DNA of 35,663 nucleotides from Bacteroidales bacterium (lineage in GTDB: Bacteria; Bacteroidota; Bacteroidia; Bacteroidales; UBA1402). The stretch spans positions 1-35,663 of the forward strand of contig JAFSRR010000014.1 of assembly GCA_017446025.1 (NCBI GenBank), given 5' to 3'. The translations under genes and the position numbers were made by a program. The notes under the pieces were generated by a model. That model saw nothing but the letters and a program-made list of their open reading frames with translations. It made no database searches and was not told the DNA's origin. This document shows, piece after piece, positions 18,744 through 25,659 of this stretch; within the stretch, counting starts at the first letter, position 1; every line of letters begins with the position of its first letter.

Positions 18744-18778
18744 AAAGTCCCGGAAATCAAACGGTTTCCGGGACTTTT
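18744..18778 (+). terminator. Intrinsic terminator after groESL
   Basis: AAAGTCCCGGAAA pairs perfectly with TTTCCGGGACTTT around an 8-base loop, and the 3' side ends in a short T-run. Being symmetrical, it could also end transcripts of the redox operon that arrives from the minus strand at 18829. Confidence 0.9.
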
Positions 18779-18828
18779 GTTATTTGGGACAAACAGTTGC
18801 GGTCGATGAATCTGTCCGCAAAAGTTTC

Positions 18829-20250
18829 TTAGAACTCGCGGCCTTGCTTGAGGTCTTCGACAAACTTGTTGATGCGCTGCATCTGGGCCGGGATGTTGAT
18901 GTTTTGCGGGCAATGCCGGACACAGTGCCGGCAGCCGATGCAATGGTCGGCCTGGCGCAGGGCCGGCACAGAACGGTCATAGCCGATGAGAAATTCCCGA
19001 CGGGCTTTGCGATAGTTCTTGTCTTGCGAGGAGGCCGGAATGCGGTCTTCGTTCAGACACTGGTTGTAGTGATGAAAGATTGCCGGAATATCCAACCCGT
19101 AGGGGCAGGGCATACAATAGTCGCACTCGTTGCAGGGGATGGTCGGGTAGCGCAGCATGAGCAGCACCTGGCTCTCGAGAAAATCGCGTTCCTCCTGGCT
19201 GAGCGGCTGCAGCGGGCTGTAAGTCTTGATATTGTCCTGCAGATGCTCCATGTAGGTCATGCCGCTCAAGACAGTGAGCACGCCCTCGGGGCTGCCGGCA
19301 AAGCGGAATGCCCAGGAAGCGACCGATTGCTCGGGCTCACGCTGCTTGAATTTGCCGGCCACAAAATCGGGCACACGGCTCAGTCGGCCTCCCAGCAGCG
19401 GCTCCATGATGACGGCCGGAATATTGCGCTTGTGCAGCTCGTAGTAGAGGTACTCGGCATTAACATTGCGACGGCTGGTTTCCTGCGCGTGCCGCCAATC
19501 CTGGTAGTTGAGCTGGATCTGCACGAAGTCCCAGTGGTATTTGTCCTGCTGGGAAAGCAGGTAGTCGAACACTTCCACCTGGCCGTGGAACGAGAACCCC
19601 AGGTTGCGGATGCGACCGGCTTTGCGCTCTTCCAGCAGGAAGTCCATCATACCGTTGTCAACGTAGCGCTGTTCGAATTCGCGGATGCCGCTGCCGCCAC
19701 CTACGCTGTGCAGGAGATAATAATCGATATAATCGGTCTGGAAGTTCTCGAAAGACTCGTGATACATCTTCAGGGAGGCTTCGCGGCTCCAGTAGGCACG
19801 GGAAGCGTTCGACAGCTTGGTGGCGATAAAATACTTGTTGCGCGGATGACGGCTCAGGGCGATGCCGGTGATCTTTTCGGACAAACCGCGACAATACACG
19901 GGCGATGAGTCGAAATAGTTGACACCATGCTCGATGGCATAGTCCACCAAGGCGTTGATGGTCTCTTGGTCGTACTCGCCATTGCGGTCGCCCCTCAGGG
20001 TCGGCCAGCGCATGCAGCCGTAGCCCAGCAGCGACACCTTGTCGCCCGTGGTCGGAGTGGTGCGGTAGGTCATCTGGCCTTCCGGCTGACCGTCTGCCAT
20101 TTTGGCGATGTCGGGCAGCGGCGCCCCCTGGATGCGATTGACAGCCGCAGCCGAGGCAACAGCGACAGAGCCGGCGGCCATATGCTTGAAGAAGGAACGG
20201 CGGCTCATGCCCTGGCCGTTCTGTGAATCGTTATGCTGAGTTGTTTTCAT
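18829..20250 (-). CDS. Tat-exported aldo/keto reductase with C-terminal 4Fe-4S domain
   Basis: The protein is 473 residues, starting at MKTTQHNDSQNGQG (ATG at 20250). It carries a twin-arginine signal (SRRSFFKHMAAG, then a hydrophobic stretch), so it should be exported folded with its clusters. The aldo/keto reductase barrel retains the four catalytic residues: Asp and Tyr in YFDSSPVYCRG, Lys in FIATKLS, and His in YYLLHSVGG. The C-terminal part has cysteine motifs CNECDYCMPCPYG and CIGCRHCVRHCPQN, enough for at least one or two 4Fe-4S clusters. This is the COG1453-type 'predicted oxidoreductase'. It follows the membrane iron-sulfur protein by 10 bp, suggesting electron transfer from that protein. 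Substrate unknown. Confidence 0.88.
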   Translation of the reverse strand: MKTTQHNDSQNGQGMSRRSFFKHMAAGSVAVASAAAVNRIQGAPLPDIAKMADGQPEGQMTYRTTPTTGDKVSLLGYGCMRWPTLRGDRNGEYDQETINALVDYAIEHGVNYFDSSPVYCRGLSEKITGIALSRHPRNKYFIATKLSNASRAYWSREASLKMYHESFENFQTDYIDYYLLHSVGGGSGIREFEQRYVDNGMMDFLLEERKAGRIRNLGFSFHGQVEVFDYLLSQQDKYHWDFVQIQLNYQDWRHAQETSRRNVNAEYLYYELHKRNIPAVIMEPLLGGRLSRVPDFVAGKFKQREPEQSVASWAFRFAGSPEGVLTVLSGMTYMEHLQDNIKTYSPLQPLSQEERDFLESQVLLMLRYPTIPCNECDYCMPCPYGLDIPAIFHHYNQCLNEDRIPASSQDKNYRKARREFLIGYDRSVPALRQADHCIGCRHCVRHCPQNINIPAQMQRINKFVEDLKQGREF

Positions 20251-20260
20251 AGACTGCGGA

Positions 20261-21769
20261 TTAAAGATTCTTGTGTATTTCGTGCCCTTCGACATAGATG
20301 GCCGAGAAGGGGCGGGCCGGGCAGAGGTTTTCGCAGGCGCCGCAGCCGATGCAGCGGGCATCGTTGACGGCCGGGACTCTGACACCGCTTTCGTGGCGGA
20401 CCATGGTGATGGCTCCCACGGGACAGACTTCGGCACAATGGCCGCAGCTGTCGCCGTTGGTCAGCGGAATGCAGTTTTCCTTGACCCAGACAGCGTGGCC
20501 AATCTGTATGGACGATTTCTCGGCACGGCTGATGGGCTGGATGGCACCGGCGGGGCAGACCTCCGAGCAACGGGTGCATTCGGGCCGGCAGTAGCCCTTC
20601 TCATAGGAAGAGACAGGCTGCATGAGGTGCTGCAGGTCGGTCGAGGGGCGCAGTACGTGGGTGGGGCAGGCCGAGACGCAAAGCTGGCAGCCGGTGCAGT
20701 GCTTGGCCAGATGGCGGATGCCGAGGGCTCCGGGCGGAACGATAGGAGTGTTGCGTTTGGGCGCTTTCTTGTCGATGATGGCTGCCAGTCCGCCATCGAC
20801 GGTCTTGCTCTGGGCTTCGAGCAGGGCGGTGCCTGTCAGGGCGGCTGTCAGTGTGAGGAATTCACGGCGACCCATGCTGTCTTTGTCGGACCGGGCAGAG
20901 GCGTTGGACTCTGTTTTGGCCTTGTTTGCGGCGGCCGGAGCCTTTTTTCCAAACGGGCGGGGTCCGTAGGATATGGCCTGCTTCGAGCATTTTTCAATAC
21001 AGTCCATGCAAACGACGCAGCGGCTGTAGTCGATGCTCTGGTCATCTATATGGATACAGGCGGCCTTGCAGTTTTTCTCGCAAAGCTTGCAGCTGATGCA
21101 TTTGTCTTTGTCGATGATGGGACGCATCCAAGAGAATCGCGACAGGAAGCCCAGCGTGGTACCCACCGGGCAGATAGTGTTACAGTAGGTGCGTCCATGA
21201 TGCCAGGCCAAATAGATGAGGGCTCCCAGTGTGACCACGGCGATGAGGAAGGTGGGCAGGCTCTTCAGGTAAACATCGACCGGGTAGAAGGCATAGCTGC
21301 CGGCCCGTTCGGCAATCAGGGCGAGCAGGTTGTTGCCCCAACGCCAGAGCGGTGAGAGCAGGTTCTGGGCTATCCGGCCATAGGCGGCATAGGGATCGAG
21401 CAGGGCCACCGCCGATCCGACGCCGAGGATGAGCACCAGCACAAAAACGCCCCAGACGGTCCAGCGCAGTACAGTCTTGGCCGGCGACCAGCTGTAGCGG
21501 TTTTTCTTCTGTTTCCGGCCTGCCCAGGCAAAGAGATCCTGCATGATGCCCAGCGGGCAGATGACGGAGCAATAGACACGTCCCAGGAGCAATGTCAGTA
21601 AGACCAGCAAGACGATGACGGCAACATTGAGGGCCAGCACGGCAGGCAGCAACTGGATTTTGGCCAGCCAGCCCAGATAGTGGTGCAGGACCCCGGTAAA
21701 GTCGAGAAACAACAGCGTTAGCAGCACAAAGCAGACGCTTGCCAGAATGATACGTATTTTCCTAAGCAT
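20261..21769 (-). CDS. Membrane-bound polyferredoxin (NapH-like membrane half fused to a NapG-like 4Fe-4S half)
   Basis: The protein has 502 residues from the ATG at 21769; the extra two codons upstream start at TTG. The N-terminal half has about four to five membrane spans and two CxxxCP motifs (RVYCSVICPLG near 66-76, RTYCNTICPVG near 194-204), as in NapH/CcoG-type quinol dehydrogenases. A pair of ferredoxin motifs follows (CISCKLCEKNC, CVVCMDCIEKC). Then comes an Ala/Lys-rich linker, an internal twin-arginine stretch GRREFL near residue 299 with a hydrophobic segment, and four more clusters (for example CTGCQLCVSACP, CIGCGACENLCP). It is likely an electron conduit between the quinone pool and the exported partner. 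This looks like a NapH-NapG fusion. Confidence 0.85.
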   Translation of the reverse strand: MLRKIRIILASVCFVLLTLLFLDFTGVLHHYLGWLAKIQLLPAVLALNVAVIVLLVLLTLLLGRVYCSVICPLGIMQDLFAWAGRKQKKNRYSWSPAKTVLRWTVWGVFVLVLILGVGSAVALLDPYAAYGRIAQNLLSPLWRWGNNLLALIAERAGSYAFYPVDVYLKSLPTFLIAVVTLGALIYLAWHHGRTYCNTICPVGTTLGFLSRFSWMRPIIDKDKCISCKLCEKNCKAACIHIDDQSIDYSRCVVCMDCIEKCSKQAISYGPRPFGKKAPAAANKAKTESNASARSDKDSMGRREFLTLTAALTGTALLEAQSKTVDGGLAAIIDKKAPKRNTPIVPPGALGIRHLAKHCTGCQLCVSACPTHVLRPSTDLQHLMQPVSSYEKGYCRPECTRCSEVCPAGAIQPISRAEKSSIQIGHAVWVKENCIPLTNGDSCGHCAEVCPVGAITMVRHESGVRVPAVNDARCIGCGACENLCPARPFSAIYVEGHEIHKNL

Positions 21770-21791
21770 AAGCAATAACGGGTAGTTGCGA

Positions 21792-21799
21792 CAAAGATA
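21792..21799 (-). promoter_or_regulatory. -7 box of the iron-sulfur redox operon
   Basis: TATCTTTG on the minus strand, 23 bp upstream of the polyferredoxin ATG. It matches TAnnTTTG. Confidence 0.65.
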
Positions 21800-21877
21800 A
21801 GGTAATAAATGAAAACTGCCCGATTGCCGTCAAAGTTTTTGCAAAGTTTGAGTTGTGTATGGAATTATTTTATCATA

Positions 21878-23161
21878 CTATCTTGGCAACTTATCCCGAA
21901 TCAAAGTCATGACAATGTCGGTTTCTTCTTTGGGAATGCCTACTTCAGAAGCATATTTGGGAAAATTCATCACGGCATCTCTTACTTGTTCGATGATGAC
22001 AGGAGCATTGGAAATGTTCTCTTTCTTTGCGAAATCAAGCAGGTCTTTCTTTGTTATATCGTCTCTTTTTGAACCTATGGACATTTGATGCAAATTGGTG
22101 AAAGCCCCCAGCGGATTGTAAGAGAATCCCATGTCGTATGCCGGTGCAAGAGACCATTTCCCGTTCTCGTCCATGAGAAAAGAAATGTTTTTTGTATGAT
22201 CATCCCGATTGAGCGAAAACACGTTATAAACCATTCTCTTATACATTTCTTGAAACTCTGGATAGCTAAGGCCCAGCCGTCTCATTACCATAAATGCCTG
22301 TTCGTAGGAGTAAGCCCCTGGTTGCTGATAATCGAAATGGGCTATTCCGCAGAGTGTCTGCATGTGTATTTTGCGTTCATCTTTCCTGTCGAAGCGTTTT
22401 GTCATGAAGTGTGCCCTTCCATTCTCTTCCAAAAGGCGGCATTCAGTCATGTCAATCCCTGCATCCAGGATGGTTCTATGAAAGGCGTATTCCCTCCGTC
22501 CAAAGTTTCCGTTTTCGGTGGGCATTCCATTGCCGTCGAAGCCGTCAAATTTCAAGATCCAATAGTCGAACCCTTTGGGCGCCTGAATCTGGCCGGAGCG
22601 GACTTCGCCGCTTGAGTCGTTCAGTGCTATGACGGCCTTTGCCCTCTGCCCTCCGGCGGAGGTGCCGACTTTGATGATTTCCAATAAGGCTTTACGGCTG
22701 TCTTTGAATAGATTGGTTTCAAGGTTTTCTTTTGTCGCAAGAGCCAGGCGGGCAGTGTCCACCAGTCTGTCAATCTCAATAAGGCTGCTTTCTTCCATGC
22801 CGAAGTCTCTTGCAGGCTCGTATTCAAGTGCCCCCATACACCTCCTGCCTTGAAAGCATAATAGTTCTATGGGATTTGCATTTACTCTGCCATTTTCGGC
22901 GAGCCAGCGGTTCAAGAGGCTTTGACCAAAACTGTCTGGCAGAGAATCGGCCATCATGCCGGGCAATCCGTGGAAGGTGTTGTGGCTGAGATTACCGAAA
23001 GAATAAACTATTCCCTCCGCTACTTTCATGAAAAGAGGGGATGGCTCGATCCCTTGTCCTACAAATGAGGGATCGTATTCGAAACGAGTCCAGGAATCAT
23101 CACTGGAGACTATTGTCCCGATTTTTCTCTTGTATAGAAAAACGTTTGCCAGTTGTATCAT
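21878..23161 (-). CDS. hipA: HipA-family serine/threonine kinase toxin
   Basis: A 427-residue single-chain HipA. The N-terminal subdomain contains LPGMMADSLPDSFGQSLLNR. The phosphate-binding loop VGTSAGGQRAKA is at about 165-176, the ATP-anchoring lysine is in WILKF (about 201-205), the catalytic loop NRDDHTKN is at about 318-325, and the metal-binding YDMGF is at about 342-346. All key residues of an active kinase are therefore present. Classical HipA phosphorylates a glutamyl-tRNA synthetase and causes dormancy; the target here is unknown. It follows hipB by 17 bp. Many Bacteroidetes carry this protein split into two genes; here it is intact. Base composition is AT-richer than the operons before it. 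Confidence 0.9.
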   Translation of the reverse strand: MIQLANVFLYKRKIGTIVSSDDSWTRFEYDPSFVGQGIEPSPLFMKVAEGIVYSFGNLSHNTFHGLPGMMADSLPDSFGQSLLNRWLAENGRVNANPIELLCFQGRRCMGALEYEPARDFGMEESSLIEIDRLVDTARLALATKENLETNLFKDSRKALLEIIKVGTSAGGQRAKAVIALNDSSGEVRSGQIQAPKGFDYWILKFDGFDGNGMPTENGNFGRREYAFHRTILDAGIDMTECRLLEENGRAHFMTKRFDRKDERKIHMQTLCGIAHFDYQQPGAYSYEQAFMVMRRLGLSYPEFQEMYKRMVYNVFSLNRDDHTKNISFLMDENGKWSLAPAYDMGFSYNPLGAFTNLHQMSIGSKRDDITKKDLLDFAKKENISNAPVIIEQVRDAVMNFPKYASEVGIPKEETDIVMTLIRDKLPR

Positions 23162-23178
23162 GGTATGTGAGTGAGAGA

Positions 23179-23493
23179 TTATATAAAGGGAATGCTGCCT
23201 CTTTTTCTTTGTTTCCGCCCCTGGAGAATCTTTTCGTATTCCGAAGGCGAGATGTCTTGTTCTTTGGTTAGAAGGGACAAATCGTCCAATTGCCCCAAGA
23301 TTCTAAGGAGCTGGATCAAGGAAAGAATGTTGTAATTGTCCCCATTCTCGATTTTTTCCAGCGTCGAATTGGCTATGCCGGCAGCTAAGGCAGTGCTTGT
23401 TCTGGTGGCGCGCCTCTGCAATCGATAAGTCTTCACCCGTTTTCCGATTCTCTCCAGAATCTGTTTGTCTGAGATCCAGATTAAGTCTTCCAT
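23179..23493 (-). CDS. hipB: HipB-like XRE-family antitoxin/repressor
   Basis: A 104-residue DNA-binding protein. An XRE helix-turn-helix spans about residues 15-75, with GKRVKTYRLQRRATRTSTALA, then AAGIANSTLEKIENGDNYNI as the recognition helix region, and LIQLLRILGQLDDL closing the domain. The basic C-terminal tail (RKQRKRGSIPF) is probably flexible. In type II systems HipB neutralises HipA and represses the shared promoter. It is the first gene of the pair and has its own promoter at 23522-23529 overlapped by an inverted repeat that is a good operator candidate. Confidence 0.88.
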   Translation of the reverse strand: MEDLIWISDKQILERIGKRVKTYRLQRRATRTSTALAAGIANSTLEKIENGDNYNILSLIQLLRILGQLDDLSLLTKEQDISPSEYEKILQGRKQRKRGSIPFI

Positions 23494-23508
23494 AACACCC
23501 GATAAAAT

Positions 23509-23541
23509 GGTTATTGCGCCACAAATATAGCAATTATAACC
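23509..23541 (-). promoter_or_regulatory. hipBA promoter with overlapping inverted-repeat operator candidate
   Basis: TATATTTG on the minus strand (23522-23529) fits TAnnTTTG. It is flanked by GGTTATTG (23509-23516) and CAATTATAACC (23531-23541), which form an imperfect inverted repeat centred on the -7 box. A repressor bound there would block polymerase, as expected for autoregulation by HipB. Binding itself is inferred. Confidence 0.5.
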
Positions 23542-23604
23542 GAGAAAACAATAATAATCCGTTTTTTTTACGGGCGTCGTCCAATAATTGGATTATCGGA
23601 AAAT

Positions 23605-24336
23605 CTACCTGGGACGTTGATAGACAGGTCGGATGCTCATGCCGCAATGGCGGTAGCCGTTGAACCAGATGGGGCGGACAGGGCTGAAGAGCAACTGCCA
23701 AGCATAATATGAATACCGTTCGTAAAGTGAACTGGTCCAGTAGTTGCCGAATTCTCCCAGGTCGTGTAGGATGGTGTCGTTGTAATAACCGGCTGCCGGC
23801 AAAAACATCTTTGCTCCGTTGATGTTGCTGGTCACCTTGTATCCGAAATGGTCATTGATTGACATCCAGGTCCAGGTGCAGTGTTGTATCAATTCGTCGA
23901 TTTCTGTTTGTGTCGGCAGCCGCCAGCGGCCGCCCCATTGCCGGTGCGCCACATCGTCTGCGGAATCCAGCATGGTGAGACTGTCCACCAGGCCGTAGCG
24001 GCTATCGGTGACGTATTTGCTTTGCCAATCGTAGCGGCCGCGACTCCAGTGGTAGTTCTGCCAGCTGTAGTCCTGCTTGACGCGGATTTCTCCCCAGGCG
24101 TAATAATCGCCATAGTCTTCTATGCGCTGGGCTCCCATATTGCGGGTGGACCAGAGTACCGAAAGTCCCAGGTCAATGTATTCGTGGTCGCGATAGGCCC
24201 CAGAGGCTTCCAATACCGGCTGCTTTTCTTCGGCAGAAGCCCTTATGGCATCATAGTACAGCCCAACAGCGGCCGATACAACTACCGCTACAGAGACGAA
24301 CGCTGTGATGTATAAACTGATCTTGCTTTTGAGCAT
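23605..24336 (-). CDS. Membrane-anchored FISUMP-domain (DUF1566-like) protein
   Basis: The protein is 243 residues from MLKSKISLYITAF (ATG at 24336); an in-frame ATG ten codons upstream would place the start inside the promoter. A single N-terminal transmembrane segment (about 5-28) anchors it, with the bulk outside. The body matches the Fibrobacter succinogenes major-domain pattern: EYIDLGLSVLWSTRNMGA, DYYAWGE, GGRWRLPTQTEIDEL, FLPAAGYYND and GNYWTSSLYE. Such domains are common in Bacteroidetes surface proteins and have no established function. It lies upstream of hipB in the same direction, 111 bp away, but hipB has its own promoter. Its divergent promoter shares control DNA with the first propeller gene at 24540. 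Confidence 0.75.
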   Translation of the reverse strand: MLKSKISLYITAFVSVAVVVSAAVGLYYDAIRASAEEKQPVLEASGAYRDHEYIDLGLSVLWSTRNMGAQRIEDYGDYYAWGEIRVKQDYSWQNYHWSRGRYDWQSKYVTDSRYGLVDSLTMLDSADDVAHRQWGGRWRLPTQTEIDELIQHCTWTWMSINDHFGYKVTSNINGAKMFLPAAGYYNDTILHDLGEFGNYWTSSLYERYSYYAWQLLFSPVRPIWFNGYRHCGMSIRPVYQRPR

Positions 24337-24363
24337 ACTGCACACATCATATATTGTTGGATG

Positions 24364-24371
24364 CAAAGGTA
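24364..24371 (-). promoter_or_regulatory. -7 box of the FISUMP-domain gene
   Basis: TACCTTTG on the minus strand matches TAnnTTTG, 28 bp upstream of the chosen ATG. The paired TGTACTAATTTTT repeat at 24398-24432 starts 27 bp further upstream, where the -33 region would be, so a protein bound there could affect both divergent genes. Confidence 0.55.
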
Positions 24372-24397
24372 ATAAATAGACAAGTGGCCTCCCGGCC

Positions 24398-24432
24398 TGT
24401 ACTAATTTTTTCCGTGTCCTGTACTAATTTTT
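24398..24432 (+). repeat. Paired TGTACTAATTTTT element, copy 1 (22-bp spacing), candidate activator site
   Basis: TGTACTAATTTTT begins at 24398 and again at 24420, exactly 22 bp apart (two helical turns, same face). The second unit lies 51 bp upstream of the -7 box at 24471. A matching pair is at 29101, at almost the same distance from its -7 box. This placement suits a dimeric activator such as a LuxR-type regulator. The repeats and distances are seen; the binding protein is inferred. Confidence 0.7.
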
Positions 24433-24470
24433 TATGCTGTTTTTTTTCTCCCGTTTCGGTCCCCTCCCTT

Positions 24471-24477
24471 TATTTTG
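24471..24477 (+). promoter_or_regulatory. Probable -7 box of the first propeller gene
   Basis: TATTTTG is one base short of TAnnTTTG, and no good -33 TTTG lies upstream. A weak promoter would be consistent with dependence on the activator-like repeat pair. Confidence 0.4.
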
Positions 24478-24539
24478 CAGTTCAATTATTATGTGTATGA
24501 CAAAATGATATTGAAAGAGTTAGTGGAAGGTTTCTGAAT

Positions 24540-25577
24540 ATGAAAAGTTCGTTCTATGTTTTTGCAATCCTGACAACAGGGTTGCTGTTGTCGTGTCGAC
24601 AAAGTAACGATGTCTCTATCTTGGATATCGGTGAGCCAAAACCGATAGTGGCCGAGAAAACATGTGAGTTGATGTGCTCGGAAATAACGGAAATGGCCAT
24701 ACTGGATAATGAATTGTACGTGTTCCCGTCAACGAAGGATATTGCTCTTGTGGTCGATTTGGATTCGGGAAAATACATCAAAACATGGGGACGACGGGGA
24801 CGTGGCTCCGGAGAAATGCTTAGGGCAGAATACTGGGGACCGGTTGAAAAAGGCAGAGGATTCTGGCTGTATGACAGTCAGTCTTTCAAACTGAGAAAAT
24901 ATGAAAAGAACAATCGTGACGGATCCGTACTGGAGATAAAGGAGGAGTATTCCATACCAGTGTCTCTGTTCCCCGCACATGGGGCTGTTTTACCATTCAA
25001 TCGTATGGCTGTGAATGTCGCATCTGCTTTTGATTACACTTCTCCCCTGGTTTTGACAGACATGCATGGCACAGTGAAGGAAAAGGATCTTGGGCGTATT
25101 CCTGACGAACATCACAAAGAGGTGCGGAAAGTCAGTCAAGGAAAATTGGCCGACTATCGGTCTTATGAAGGAAGAATCTCATCCTTTGGAAATCACTTTG
25201 TCAGTTGTCTTTCGTATGGCGGCTACATATCTTTTTGGAAGATGGAAGACAGCGTCATGGCGTCTTTGCAAAAAGAGCATTTTCTTGAAAAAATACTGTA
25301 TAATGAGGAAAACAACACATTGCTAAGCCCCAAATTGAGATGGGGTTTTATGGATGTCAAAATGACGTCAAAACGGGTATATGCCCTTTACAGCGGCAAA
25401 GAGAAGACTGATGTCCCAGGCGCAAAATCAGTCCTTGTTTTCTCACATGAAGGCAAACTGCTGTATCATTTTTCCTTGGATTTTGAAACTGCCCGGATTG
25501 CCGTTTCTGCTGATGATTCCATACTCTGCGCGAGTATGTCGGATCCAGAAGCGGGGATAGCAATATTTCGTCTTTGA
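24540..25577 (+). CDS. BF3164/TolB-like propeller lipoprotein (paralogue of 30287 gene)
   Basis: A 345-residue lipoprotein with signal MKSSFYVFAILTTGLLLSC (Cys at residue 19), so it is lipid-anchored outside the cytoplasm. The mature part shows beta-propeller blade patterns: TEMAILDNELYVFPSTKDI, RRGRGSGEMLRAEYWGP (the G-R/K-G-x-G-E motif of this family), LVLTDMHGTV, and the C-terminal LVFSHEGKLLYHFSLD followed by MSDPEAGIAIFRL. It is clearly related to the gene at 30287 (shared SILDIGE/HILDIGE opening, SHEGK/SHDGE, SDPxxGIAxxRL end). Function unknown; family members are TolB-like 6-bladed propellers of Bacteroidales. A 10-codon frame MILKELVEGF ends 2 bp before the ATG. Confidence 0.8.
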   Translation: MKSSFYVFAILTTGLLLSCRQSNDVSILDIGEPKPIVAEKTCELMCSEITEMAILDNELYVFPSTKDIALVVDLDSGKYIKTWGRRGRGSGEMLRAEYWGPVEKGRGFWLYDSQSFKLRKYEKNNRDGSVLEIKEEYSIPVSLFPAHGAVLPFNRMAVNVASAFDYTSPLVLTDMHGTVKEKDLGRIPDEHHKEVRKVSQGKLADYRSYEGRISSFGNHFVSCLSYGGYISFWKMEDSVMASLQKEHFLEKILYNEENNTLLSPKLRWGFMDVKMTSKRVYALYSGKEKTDVPGAKSVLVFSHEGKLLYHFSLDFETARIAVSADDSILCASMSDPEAGIAIFRL

Positions 25578-25621
25578 CAACAGAAATGTGTTGCAAATGG
25601 TTTACTAATCGGTTTATTTAT

Positions 25622-25629
25622 TATTTTTG
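25622..25629 (+). promoter_or_regulatory. -7 box before the propeller-HTH regulator gene
   Basis: TATTTTTG matches TAnnTTTG, 31 bp before the ATG at 25660. It lets the regulator be expressed independently of the preceding gene. Upstream TTTACTAATC (25601) resembles a single TGTACTAATT unit with two changes, which may be chance. Confidence 0.5.
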
Positions 25630-25659
25630 CAGGAGATTCTGACAATCGAATAGAGGCAT

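Noticed and set aside
18784..19908. Plus-strand open frame of 374 codons opposite the aldo/keto reductase
   Set aside because: Antisense shadow of a protein with intact catalytic tetrad and cluster motifs.
23580..23592. Palindrome TCCAATAATTGGA after the FISUMP gene considered as terminator
   Set aside because: A 6-bp arm palindrome with a one-base centre cannot form a stable hairpin, and no T-run follows in the right direction.
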